Origin: an uncultured Oscillospiraceae bacterium
GTDB taxonomy: Bacteria; Bacillota; Clostridia; Oscillospirales; Ruminococcaceae
DNA: 64,000 bases
Assembly: GCA_900542145.1 (NCBI GenBank)
Contig: UQMF01000005.1
Location: 1 to 64,000 of the forward strand
Reading direction: 5' to 3'
Positions within the stretch are counted from its first letter, which is position 1; every line of letters starts with the position of its first letter. The notes below the pieces were generated by a model. The model was not told the origin of the DNA and ran no database searches. It was given only the letters and a program-made list of their open reading frames with translations. The position numbers and the translations under genes are program-made. This document shows positions 38,366 through 45,954 of the stretch, one piece after another.

Positions 38366-38394
38366 TCCCCCGGCACGCAACCGGGGGATTATTT
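38366..38394. terminator. convergent terminator between the membrane gene and fucO-like gene
   Basis: TCCCCCGG (38366-38373) pairs with CCGGGGGA (38381-38388), followed by TTATTT on the plus strand and T-rich sequence on the minus strand. Confidence 0.75.
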
Positions 38395-38408
38395 CTATTC
38401 AGAAGCTA

Positions 38409-39557
38409 TCACAGCAGGCTCTTATAAAGCTCAGTGATCTCCTCAACGGAGGTATCACGGGGATTACCGGGTCTGCAAGCGTCGTCGTAAGCGGACTGCG
38501 CCAGGAACGGGATATCCTCGGGCTTTACGATATCCTTGAGGTTAGCCGGGATTCCTACATCGTGGGAAAGCTGCTTGACTGCGTCAACGGCAGCCTTTCT
38601 GTATTCCTCCTGGGACATCTTTTCTGTTCCCTCAACGCCCATTGCCTTGGCGATATCGCGGTACTTCTCGCCGGTGCAGGGAGCGTTGTACTCCATTACA
38701 GTCGGTAGAATGATTGCGTTTGCCACGCCGTGGGGAGTATCATACAGCGCGCCAAGGGGGTGAGCCATGGAGTGAACGATACCCAGTCCAACATTGGAGA
38801 ATCCCATGCCGGCAACGTACTGACCGAGAGCCATTCCCTCGCGTCCCTCGGGAGTGTTGGCAACGGCGCCGCGGAGGGATCTGGAGATGATCTCGATAGC
38901 CTTGAGGTGGAACATATCGGAAAGCTCCCATGCAGCCTTGGTGATGTAGCCCTCGATAGCGTGCGTGAGAGCGTCCATACCGGTTGCCGCAGTCAGTCCC
39001 TTGGGCATTGTGGACATCATCTCAGGGTCAACAACAGCAACGACAGGAATGTCGTGGGGGTCAACGCATACCATCTTGCGGTTCTTCTCAACATCGGTGA
39101 TAACGTAGTTGATGGTAACTTCCGCAGCGGTACCAGCTGTGGTAGGAACTGCAATTATCGGAACTGCCGGCTTCTTTGTGGGAGCAACTCCCTCCAGGCT
39201 TCTAACATCAGCGAACTCCGGATTGTTGATGATGATTCCGATTGCCTTGGCGGTATCCATGGAGGAACCGCCGCCGATGGCGATGAGGTAGTCAGCGCCG
39301 CTCTTCTTGAAAGCTGCAACGCCGGTCTGAACGTTTTCGATGGTGGGGTTCGGCTTGATATTATCATAAACCTCGTAAGCCAGACCGTCCTTCTCGAGCA
39401 CGTCGAGGACCTTCTTGGTCACACCGAACTTGATGAGGTCGGGGTCGGAACATACGAAAGCTTTCTTGAATGCGCGGTTCTTTGCTTCGACAGCGATGTT
39501 GGCGATAGCGCCTGCGCCATGATAGGAGGTTTCGTTAAGTACAAATCTGTTTGCCAT
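38409..39557 (-). CDS. iron-containing alcohol dehydrogenase, FucO-like (1,2-propanediol oxidoreductase type)
   Basis: A 382-residue group III alcohol dehydrogenase. The NAD-binding loop is GGGSSMDTAKA near residue 97, and the iron ligands lie in the region AATGMDALTHAIEGY and GIVHSMAHPLGALYDTPHG. The start MANRFVLNETSYHG is the usual N-terminus of FucO-like enzymes, which reduce lactaldehyde to 1,2-propanediol during fermentation of deoxysugars; other short aldehydes are possible. AAAGGAAAA precedes the ATG. It follows the PocR sensor by 59 bases with no terminator between, so the two are probably cotranscribed. Confidence 0.88.
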   Translation of the reverse strand: MANRFVLNETSYHGAGAIANIAVEAKNRAFKKAFVCSDPDLIKFGVTKKVLDVLEKDGLAYEVYDNIKPNPTIENVQTGVAAFKKSGADYLIAIGGGSSMDTAKAIGIIINNPEFADVRSLEGVAPTKKPAVPIIAVPTTAGTAAEVTINYVITDVEKNRKMVCVDPHDIPVVAVVDPEMMSTMPKGLTAATGMDALTHAIEGYITKAAWELSDMFHLKAIEIISRSLRGAVANTPEGREGMALGQYVAGMGFSNVGLGIVHSMAHPLGALYDTPHGVANAIILPTVMEYNAPCTGEKYRDIAKAMGVEGTEKMSQEEYRKAAVDAVKQLSHDVGIPANLKDIVKPEDIPFLAQSAYDDACRPGNPRDTSVEEITELYKSLL

Positions 39558-39616
39558 AATTGCATTTTCCTTTCATGTTGGAATTTATCTGAACAGCGTA
39601 ATGCCTGTTTCAGTCT

Positions 39617-40633
39617 TTACTTGAGATTCTTTATCTGGGCGTTCGCTTCGTCCACAAGAGTCTTGAGCTTCTCGATGACATCGGCGTTCTGCTGGATTTC
39701 GGTGTTGCAGGTCTTGAGCTGAGCGTTGATACCTACGATCGCCTTCTTGATCTCGTTGAGAGTATTTTCGACCTCGTTAGCCTGCTTGGTGTTCTTGTCT
39801 GCAAGGGTGCGGACTTCCTGGGCGATAACGTTGAATCCGGCTCCGGCGGCGCCTGCGCGCTTCGCTTCAATGGAAGCGTTGAAGCCAATCAGCGTGAGCT
39901 GAGTGGAGGCGTTCTCAATTGCCTTTACGATACCGTCGGTGCTCTCGACAGCCTTTGAGGAGGCTGCGGCGGAATCCTTGATGGTGGAGAAATTGTTCTC
40001 CAGCGCGAGAATATTTGACATGACGTTGTTCATGCTTCCGGTGATCTCCGTAAACTTGTCGTTTACTTCATCAATAACAGCGTCCGTGCTCTTCTGGGAT
40101 TCGAGGGCGACAAGTCTTTGATATCCTACTTCGGAGAGCGCATTTGCCATCTGCCAGAGCAGATTTGCCGCGGCTTCAATCTGGCGCTTCGGAACTACCT
40201 TCACCTTGCGGAGGGCTGCTATGTAATCGTCCTGGTCAATGCCAAGCTCGTCAGCTATATTGCGGAATTTATCCTCGTCAGGCACCTCGGGAAGTACCTG
40301 ACCGCCGATAAGGGAGCCGATGTGCTTACCATTCACGACAACTGGAGCGGCAAAATCCATAAGTCCGCTGGTGCAGTAATATACGGAGGGCTTTCCTGTG
40401 CGGCTGGCTTCCTCGCCGCCCTTCAGGTCGCACTGATTGCAGCGTTCTGCGCCAACGTGGGATTTGCGTGTGAGCTTCATGCAGAAGTCAGTGAAATTAC
40501 TTCCCTCGGTAACGGGGCCGTTTTCATCGGTTGCCAGCGCAGCCATTCCTGTAGCGGCGGCAAATGCGTCCTGCAGGTTCTGGAGTGTACGCCTGTCGAT
40601 TACATCAAGCAGAGTGATATTATTAAGATCCAT
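39617..40633 (-). CDS. PocR-domain sensor fused to a methyl-accepting-type signalling domain
   Basis: A 338-residue cytosolic protein. Residues about 5-175 form a PocR domain, named for the regulator of propanediol use: LLDVIDRRTLQNLQDAFA, the Cys cluster ERCNQCD, YYCTSGLMDFAAPV and IGSLIGGQ. Residues about 190-338 form a short chemoreceptor signalling region with NASIEAKRAGAAGAGFNVIAQ and EVRTLADKN at its tip. There is no membrane segment or HAMP domain. PocR ligands in known cases are 1,2-propanediol or similar hydrocarbons, which fits the downstream FucO-like enzyme. AAGGAG precedes the ATG. A CheA/CheW output partner is not in this window. Confidence 0.87.
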   Translation of the reverse strand: MDLNNITLLDVIDRRTLQNLQDAFAAATGMAALATDENGPVTEGSNFTDFCMKLTRKSHVGAERCNQCDLKGGEEASRTGKPSVYYCTSGLMDFAAPVVVNGKHIGSLIGGQVLPEVPDEDKFRNIADELGIDQDDYIAALRKVKVVPKRQIEAAANLLWQMANALSEVGYQRLVALESQKSTDAVIDEVNDKFTEITGSMNNVMSNILALENNFSTIKDSAAASSKAVESTDGIVKAIENASTQLTLIGFNASIEAKRAGAAGAGFNVIAQEVRTLADKNTKQANEVENTLNEIKKAIVGINAQLKTCNTEIQQNADVIEKLKTLVDEANAQIKNLK

Positions 40634-40700
40634 GTTGATTTCTCCTTTTTGGAAACTGATAATCGTGGGTATTGTCCATACACGACTTTAGCACAATTAC

Positions 40701-40729
40701 ATTATACATGATTTTTACAAATAAATCAA
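40701..40729 (-). promoter_or_regulatory. promoter of the PocR sensor-fucO unit
   Basis: On the minus strand TTGATT (40724-40729) and TATAAT (40701-40706), spacer 17, about 67 bases before the sensor start. Confidence 0.75.
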
Positions 40730-40858
40730 GGGGTTTGATGTGAAAAAAAGCAAACAGAGCCTAAATTGAGGTGAATTTTTTGTGAATATTATACATGACT
40801 GCGATATGAAAAAGGCATATCCGGGACATGCGCCGCATAATATAGACAGGGTGATGAT

Positions 40859-41239
40859 ATGCGAAAAAAGCACGGAAATTCACGGCTTGCGCCATTCGGC
40901 AGGGGAATTGCCATAGGTTACCTGGTAACTGCCGCAATATCAGCGGCAGGGGCGCTGGTGCTGCTTCTGTTCGGCGCGGACGGTGGGATATCATGGCTCC
41001 CTGCAATAGCCGCCTCCGCGGCAGGGAGCTTCTTCTGCGGCAGGACTGCCGGAAAGATCCGGCGGCATGACGGGCTTAAAACCGGCGCAATATGCGGCGT
41101 GATATACATAGCGCCGCTGATTCTCCTGGGAATTATCCTCGGGCGGACTGACGGCACTCTTATTCTGATAAAGCTGCTTCTCTGCCTGGGATTCGCGGCA
41201 GGCGGCGCGGTCTCCGGGGTAAATTCCCCGGAAAGCTGA
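40859..41239 (+). CDS. TIGR04086-family membrane protein
   Basis: A 126-residue protein with four hydrophobic helices and a basic N-terminus (MRKKHGNS), fitting the TIGR04086 family of Clostridia, function unknown. Glycine- and alanine-rich helices with small-residue packing motifs are seen. Its stop TGA overlaps the next ATG by one base, so it is coupled to the YlbJ-like gene. Confidence 0.72.
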   Translation: MRKKHGNSRLAPFGRGIAIGYLVTAAISAAGALVLLLFGADGGISWLPAIAASAAGSFFCGRTAGKIRRHDGLKTGAICGVIYIAPLILLGIILGRTDGTLILIKLLLCLGFAAGGAVSGVNSPES

Positions 41240-42309
41240 TGCGCGCCCGTAAGATACTTCTGGCGGCGATGGCGGTCGCTGCCGCAGTCGGGATAGTACT
41301 CCGCCCGGAGGAGCTTTCCGGCGCGGTCAGGGAGTCGGTATCCGGCTGCCTGGAGGTAGTAATACCAGCGCTGTTCGCGTTCACGGTGCTTTCCGTCTAC
41401 CTGCAGCGCAGCGGATTGTATCTGCTCGCGTTCGTTCCGCTGACAAAGCCGCTGTCGGTGATACTCAGGCTGCCCGGGGAGTTGTGCGCGGTGTTCCTGC
41501 TGGCGAACATCGGCGGATATCCGGTGGGAGCGAAGCTGCTGTCAGAGCTGGTGCGTGCCGGGAGATTATCGCGCAGGGACGCAGGAAGAATGCTGTGCTG
41601 CTGTTACGGCAGCGGCCCGTCATTCGTTATAGGGACCGCCGGTATGGTGGTGTTCGGAAGTGCTGCCGTGGGCGGAGTGATTTACGGGGCGTGTTTCCTG
41701 TCATCGCTTGTTATCGCTGTGGTAGTCTGTCGCACCGGGGCGCGGATAACGCTTACCAGTGGAGAGGCGCATACAGACCTTGGTGTGGAGTGCTTCGTGC
41801 GGTCGGTGGACAGCGGCGCCAGGGTGATGTACACGGTCTGCATTATGGCGGCGGCGTTTGCCGCAGTAACCGCGCTGTTGGAATGCTCGGGAGTTACCGG
41901 GCTTATTGAGAAGCTGCTGAGGGCGGCAGGGCTGGGAGGGAACTCCGGCAGGGTGTTTCCTGCGCTGCTGGAAGTAACCCGGGTGAGGGATCTTGTTCCT
42001 GCGGTGGGCGCTGTTCCGCTGTGCGCAGCGGCGCTGAGTTTCGGCGGAGTCTGCGTGATAATGCAGGCGGCGGCGGTATCCGGGGGAGCGGTGCCGATCA
42101 GGGGACTGCTGATCTCCCGGATTCCGGCGGCGCTGATGAGCGCCCTGTTTTCGCTGCCGGCGGAGCTGCTGACGGATAATTCCGAGGCGGTCTGGGCGAA
42201 TGCATATTCCGCAGAGCCGTTCACGATGAATGCCGGGCTGTCGGTATGCGTGCTTGTCATGGCAGGAATGCTGATCCTTTCCATGGGCGGAATACAGGAG
42301 AATGAATAA
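41239..42309 (+). CDS. YlbJ-like integral membrane protein (nucleoside-recognition/Gate domain)
   Basis: A 356-residue protein with about eight membrane helices, resembling YlbJ-type sporulation membrane proteins and nucleoside-recognition (Gate) domain transporters. Seen features: LANIGGYPVGAKLLSELV near residue 93, CCCYGSGPSFVIGTAG near residue 118, and a second conserved half containing EVTRVRDLVP. B. subtilis YlbJ is needed for spore cortex formation. Whether this organism sporulates cannot be told here. Coupled to the TIGR04086 gene. Confidence 0.78.
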   Translation: MRARKILLAAMAVAAAVGIVLRPEELSGAVRESVSGCLEVVIPALFAFTVLSVYLQRSGLYLLAFVPLTKPLSVILRLPGELCAVFLLANIGGYPVGAKLLSELVRAGRLSRRDAGRMLCCCYGSGPSFVIGTAGMVVFGSAAVGGVIYGACFLSSLVIAVVVCRTGARITLTSGEAHTDLGVECFVRSVDSGARVMYTVCIMAAAFAAVTALLECSGVTGLIEKLLRAAGLGGNSGRVFPALLEVTRVRDLVPAVGAVPLCAAALSFGGVCVIMQAAAVSGGAVPIRGLLISRIPAALMSALFSLPAELLTDNSEAVWANAYSAEPFTMNAGLSVCVLVMAGMLILSMGGIQENE

Positions 42310-42313
42310 AATT

Positions 42314-42346
42314 GACCGCCCCGGAATCTGTGCTTCCGGGGCGGTC
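42314..42346. terminator. bidirectional terminator between ylbJ-like gene and bioY
   Basis: GACCGCCCCGGAA (42314-42326) and TTCCGGGGCGGTC (42334-42346), a perfect 13-pair stem between convergent genes. Confidence 0.8.
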
Positions 42347-42366
42347 GTGCAGTTGAGGAGTTATAC

Positions 42367-43002
42367 TTACTTGTTGTCATTCATTATGCCGGAAAGTCTG
42401 TCGCGGAGCGCGATGGTGAGCACTGTCGCGCAGGCGATCTTGATAAGGTCGCCGGGAATGAACGGAATAACGCAGCCTGCCATAGCGACTTCCAGTGTTA
42501 CGCCGCGCGCAACGATGAACCATGCAGTTCCGAAAGCGTACAGGACTACAGTTCCGAGAACCATGCCAACGGGAACAGCCCAGGCTCTGCTGAGCCAGTT
42601 GAGGAACGCATTCTTGATATTGGATCTCTTTCTGAAGAAGAGGTCAACGAAAAGCCCGGTGATGAGCACGCAGGGGATATAGCCGATTATGTATCCTCCG
42701 GTAACTCCGAACAGCTTCTGTAATCCGCCTTCGCCGCCGGAGAATACAGGAAGTCCCACAGCGCCGAGAAGCACGTAGACCACTACTGCAACAGTGCCCT
42801 TTTTAGCGCCGAGGATTCCGCCGGCAAGGTATATCGCGAATGTCGCAAGGGATATCGGAACAAGTCCCGGCATGGGAACGGAAAATGGCGACGCAACGCA
42901 GATAAGTGCTGCCATTACCGCAATGAACACCATGTTCTTTACGGTGAAGAATTTGTTCGTCTTAACGGCTGCGGTGCCGTTGGAATTGATTGTTTCTTTC
43001 AT
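42367..43002 (-). CDS. bioY: BioY biotin ECF transporter S component
   Basis: A 211-residue membrane protein with six helices. The BioY pattern is seen in the N-terminal FIAVMAALICVASPF, the region VPISLATFAIYLAGGILG with loop GAKKGT, and YVLLGAVGLPVFSGGEGG. BioY binds biotin and works alone or with the energising EcfA/A'/T module, which is not in the window. AGGAGA precedes the ATG. Two BirA-type operators in the promoter and leader (43002-43034 and 43062-43093) indicate biotin repression. Confidence 0.92.
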   Translation of the reverse strand: MKETINSNGTAAVKTNKFFTVKNMVFIAVMAALICVASPFSVPMPGLVPISLATFAIYLAGGILGAKKGTVAVVVYVLLGAVGLPVFSGGEGGLQKLFGVTGGYIIGYIPCVLITGLFVDLFFRKRSNIKNAFLNWLSRAWAVPVGMVLGTVVLYAFGTAWFIVARGVTLEVAMAGCVIPFIPGDLIKIACATVLTIALRDRLSGIMNDNK

Positions 43003-43034
43003 TGTTAACTATCTCCTGTTCTTTGGGTTTACAA
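43002..43034. promoter_or_regulatory. BirA-type operator over the bioY start region
   Basis: TTGTTAACT (43002-43010), 15 bases, GGTTTACAA (43026-43034). This fits the half-sites and spacing known for BirA operators and covers the ribosome binding site and start of bioY. Confidence 0.72.
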
Positions 43035-43047
43035 TTGAGCCTTGTTA

Positions 43048-43076
43048 ATTATATCACAACAATGTAAACTTGTCAA
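43048..43076 (-). promoter_or_regulatory. bioY promoter
   Basis: Minus strand TTGACA (43071-43076) and TATAAT (43048-43053), spacer 17. The -35 box lies inside the second BirA-type operator. Confidence 0.88.
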
Positions 43077-43093
43077 GAGGGTTTAGTTAACAA
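43062..43093. promoter_or_regulatory. BirA-type operator over the bioY -35 box
   Basis: ATGTAAACT (43062-43070), 14 bases, AGTTAACAA (43085-43093). Binding here would block polymerase at the -35 box. Confidence 0.68.
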
Positions 43094-44223
43094 TCTGAAT
43101 TCCGGAGGTAAAAATCCGCCAGATCCCGGGCGGCGGAAAAAATATCGTAGCCCTTTTGTGTGAGCACTTCCGGCGCCTTGCTGTCGCGCAGTCCGGAGCA
43201 GCACAGTACAGCGCATGCCCAGTCATGGGGATTTCCCAGGGGAAGGAACTGTGCAGTGCCCAGCAGCTTTATTTCCGGCGTCACCCGGTTGGAGAACAGG
43301 CAGGGCAGCCCGGAGCACTGCGCTTCCACCCCTACAACCGGGAGTCCCTCATAGTTGGAGGGCAGAAGGAAGCAGTCAAACGCGCTGTACAGCCGTTCGG
43401 CGTCGCTGCGCTGCCCGGTGAATACCACCCGGGAGGACACGCCGAGAGCGATGGCACGCGCCTTTATCAGTTCACGGTCCGGTCCGTCGCCGGTCATCAC
43501 CAGTACTGCGTTCTGGTTCTGCTGGAGGACTTCCCGGAAGATATCAATTATGAACCCCTGGTTCTTCTGGGGGCAGAATCTTCCGATGTGTCCGATCACG
43601 AGTGACTTCACGGGGATATTCAGCTCCCTGCGGACTTCACGGCGTGACTTCTCGCTGAACTTGTACTTCTTTGTGTCGATGGCGTTGGGCATTATGCGCA
43701 CGCGGCGGTGCTTGACTTCCGGGTGGGAGTCCTCGGTGAGCGGCGCTGTTGCGCGGCTTCCGTAGATCCACTGAGCGGCATATTCCGAGCAGGCGAAGTA
43801 TTCCGTCGCATGCATTCTGGCAAAGGGCTTGAACAGCGATTTCGCAATATTCCGGAGCCATTCCCGGGCGCCGCCGGAGGTGCTGTGGTTGTGGAGTATC
43901 CGCACAGGGACTCCTGCTTTTTTACCTGCGAGCAGCGGCAGATACGACAGCGTGCTGAGGTGGCAGTGCATTATCCTGTAGCCGTTCTCGGAGAGCAGCC
44001 GCTGCAGCGTCCGGAAGTACTTCACGGGGTGCTTCAGCGTTGGCAGCACGAACAGCCGTCCGCCAAGTGATTTTATCTCCTCAACGGGAACGTACTTCGA
44101 CCCCTTGAACAGGTAGAAATCGAACTGAACCTGCTCCCGGTCGATCGCCCGGTAGTAGTTCATCACGACCTGTTCGGCGCCGCCGCCGTTCATCTTTCCG
44201 AGTATTTGTGCCACACGAATCAT
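43087..44223 (-). CDS. glycosyltransferase family 4 (GT-B fold)
   Basis: A 378-residue GT-B enzyme. The N-terminal domain begins MIRVAQILGKMNGGGAEQVV, with the glycine-rich acceptor loop. The C-terminal domain carries IGHIGRFCPQKNQGFIID and the donor-binding EX7E-type region (PSNYEGLPVVGVEAQ). Similar proteins build exopolysaccharide or capsule; donor and acceptor are unknown. AGGAGG precedes the ATG. A terminator separates it from proC upstream. Confidence 0.85.
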   Translation of the reverse strand: MIRVAQILGKMNGGGAEQVVMNYYRAIDREQVQFDFYLFKGSKYVPVEEIKSLGGRLFVLPTLKHPVKYFRTLQRLLSENGYRIMHCHLSTLSYLPLLAGKKAGVPVRILHNHSTSGGAREWLRNIAKSLFKPFARMHATEYFACSEYAAQWIYGSRATAPLTEDSHPEVKHRRVRIMPNAIDTKKYKFSEKSRREVRRELNIPVKSLVIGHIGRFCPQKNQGFIIDIFREVLQQNQNAVLVMTGDGPDRELIKARAIALGVSSRVVFTGQRSDAERLYSAFDCFLLPSNYEGLPVVGVEAQCSGLPCLFSNRVTPEIKLLGTAQFLPLGNPHDWACAVLCCSGLRDSKAPEVLTQKGYDIFSAARDLADFYLRNSDC

Positions 44224-44236
44224 TCGCTGCCCTCCT

Positions 44237-44266
44237 AAAACAAAAGGGCGAGTTTTTCATCGCCCT
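44237..44266 (-). terminator. intrinsic terminator after proC
   Basis: On the minus strand AGGGCG, ATGAAAAACT, CGCCCT, then TTTGTTTT. The glycosyltransferase ribosome binding site begins directly after the T-rich tail. Confidence 0.75.
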
Positions 44267-44274
44267 GTGAATTA

Positions 44275-45069
44275 TTACTGACCCAGTTCGTAAGCGCGCT
44301 TTGTGCAGGCTTCGCAGGCTCTCTTGACGTCGCCGGTGAGGTCGCCCTCGTAAAGCTTGTCAAGTCCGGCAAGGGTGGTTCCTCCGGGGGAGGATACCTG
44401 CTTTATCAGCTCGTCCACCGTCATTCCGGATTCGGTGAGCATTTTCGCAGAACCGATAAGGCTCTGGGCGAACAGGCGCAGCGCGGCTTCCTTGTCGATA
44501 CCGACGGAGTCCGCATAATCAACAAATCCCTTTGCATAGAGATAGATGAACGCCGGAGAGCTGCCGTTTATCGCGATGATCTCCTTCATCTTGTCGGTGG
44601 GGACTACTTCGGTGATACCGCAGCTGCCGATGATCTTGCGTGCGAATGCGAACTCCTCATCGGAAACGGTGCTGTCGTGGGACATTGCGGAGGCTCCGAA
44701 GCCCAGCATCATCGGGGTATTCGGCATAACGAGCACTACCTTTGCGTTGGGAATGGTGCGTTCTCTGATGAATTCTGCGGAGATTCCGGCGCAGATGGAG
44801 ATGAATACGGTTTCCGGCTTTACACTGTCCTTTATCTCCGCGAGGACTTCCGCAAGGTGCTGGGGCTTTACCGCCAGGAGGATATAGTCGCACTTGTCGG
44901 CTATCTCCTTTGCGCTGCCCGCGGCGGTAGCGCCTACCTGAGTGAGGTCCGCAAGTTTTTCCGAGTTTGCGTCATAGGCGAAAACCGCGGTATTGCCGAG
45001 CTTTCCCTCGATACCCTTGAGTATTGCGCCGCCCATATTACCGACGCCGATAAATCCGAGCTTTTTCAT
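44275..45069 (-). CDS. proC: pyrroline-5-carboxylate reductase
   Basis: A 264-residue NAD(P)H-dependent enzyme making proline from pyrroline-5-carboxylate. The Rossmann loop is GFIGVGNMGGAILKG at the N-terminus, and the family signature in the C-terminal helical domain is SPGGTTLAGLDKL. GGAAAGG precedes the ATG. It begins 21 bases after folT. Confidence 0.95.
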   Translation of the reverse strand: MKKLGFIGVGNMGGAILKGIEGKLGNTAVFAYDANSEKLADLTQVGATAAGSAKEIADKCDYILLAVKPQHLAEVLAEIKDSVKPETVFISICAGISAEFIRERTIPNAKVVLVMPNTPMMLGFGASAMSHDSTVSDEEFAFARKIIGSCGITEVVPTDKMKEIIAINGSSPAFIYLYAKGFVDYADSVGIDKEAALRLFAQSLIGSAKMLTESGMTVDELIKQVSSPGGTTLAGLDKLYEGDLTGDVKRACEACTKRAYELGQ

Positions 45070-45090
45070 AATTGAGCCTTTCCGAGCCGC

Positions 45091-45738
45091 TTAAACGCTC
45101 TGACGATGATTTTTGAAAACTGCGCTGTAAGCCGCCTTAATCGGGAACAGCGTCAGCAGAAGAATGAACACTTCGATCGGCAGCATGGTGGCGTTCTTGA
45201 TAATGCGTTCGCCCACCTTTATCCAGAATGTTTCGGGGACGATACCGTATCCCATTATCATCAGGAACAGCGTGTTCATGAACACGTTGCAGACGAGATT
45301 TATCGTGAACTTAGCGCCGACTATCCGAAGCACTGTTGGTACATTGGACCTGATTCCTGTCCAGAAGCTTTTTGCCGAGGTGAAATCCGGCTTTATCGGA
45401 TTCATTCCGTAAAGGAATATGCCGTAGATCACGCCGCCTGTGACCTCTACCAGCGTGAACAGCGGAGAGAATCCCTGCTGCTGGTTTGAGATAAGGTATC
45501 CGATGACGTCCGTGGCAACGCAGGAAAGTCCTGCGACCGTGGGACCATACAGCATTCCGATGGCGGATATCGCGACGAACGCAAAGCCGATTTTCAGCGT
45601 GGGCAGCGGCTGTATCGTAAGCGTCTTGAGAATGCACGCCAGTGCGATGAGTACCGCCGTCACTGCCAGGCAGCGAATGCTTTTCAGCTCCTGCGCAGAT
45701 CTCTTGAAATTGCCAAAGAAGTTAAGAAAAAAAGCCAT
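45091..45738 (-). CDS. folT: folate ECF transporter S component FolT
   Basis: A 215-residue membrane protein with about six helices, resembling the folate-specific S components of ECF transporters. The N-terminus MAFFLNFFGNFKRSAQELKS leads into helix 1 with ALACILKTLTI; FAFVAISAIGMLYGPTVAGL and GYLISNQQQGFSPLFTLVE are typical. ATG at 45738 with ACGGAGGATAAAG upstream is chosen; a longer frame to 45882 would read through the riboswitch. The THF riboswitch in the leader supports folate as substrate. The energising EcfA/A'/T genes are elsewhere. Confidence 0.9.
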   Translation of the reverse strand: MAFFLNFFGNFKRSAQELKSIRCLAVTAVLIALACILKTLTIQPLPTLKIGFAFVAISAIGMLYGPTVAGLSCVATDVIGYLISNQQQGFSPLFTLVEVTGGVIYGIFLYGMNPIKPDFTSAKSFWTGIRSNVPTVLRIVGAKFTINLVCNVFMNTLFLMIMGYGIVPETFWIKVGERIIKNATMLPIEVFILLLTLFPIKAAYSAVFKNHRQSV

Positions 45739-45808
45739 GACTTTATCCTCCGTAACTTCGCCATATACAAACAGAATAAAGCCCCATGGCTTCATATTCA
45801 ATTTATGT

Positions 45809-45906
45809 ACAGCGAGATGCGAAGAACGTACCGCAGCCCGGTGGGCTTTCGTCCGCACGGCAACTCTCCGTCCGTGTGGCACTTAACGCACGTTCTCCTA
45901 CTCTGT
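45809..45906 (-). ncRNA. tetrahydrofolate (THF) riboswitch before folT
   Basis: Read on the minus strand, the leader holds the THF riboswitch hallmarks: AGAGTAGG near the 5' end (45897-45904), CGTTAAGTG (45880-45888), GGAGAGTTGCCG, GACGAAAGCCC, CGGTACG and GCATCTCGCTGT at the 3' end, closing on the 5' ACAG. Order and spacing match the class that controls folT genes. A short weak hairpin at about 45778-45792 before the folT ribosome binding site could be part of the expression platform. Confidence 0.88.
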
Positions 45907-45954
45907 GTTGTAGTTTTATTTTTGCGCCCGTCCGGACGCCGGATAACTGTTTTA

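Noticed and set aside
45739..45882. N-terminal extension of FolT
   Set aside because: It reads through the THF riboswitch; the ATG at 45738 has a strong ribosome binding site and gives the normal FolT length.
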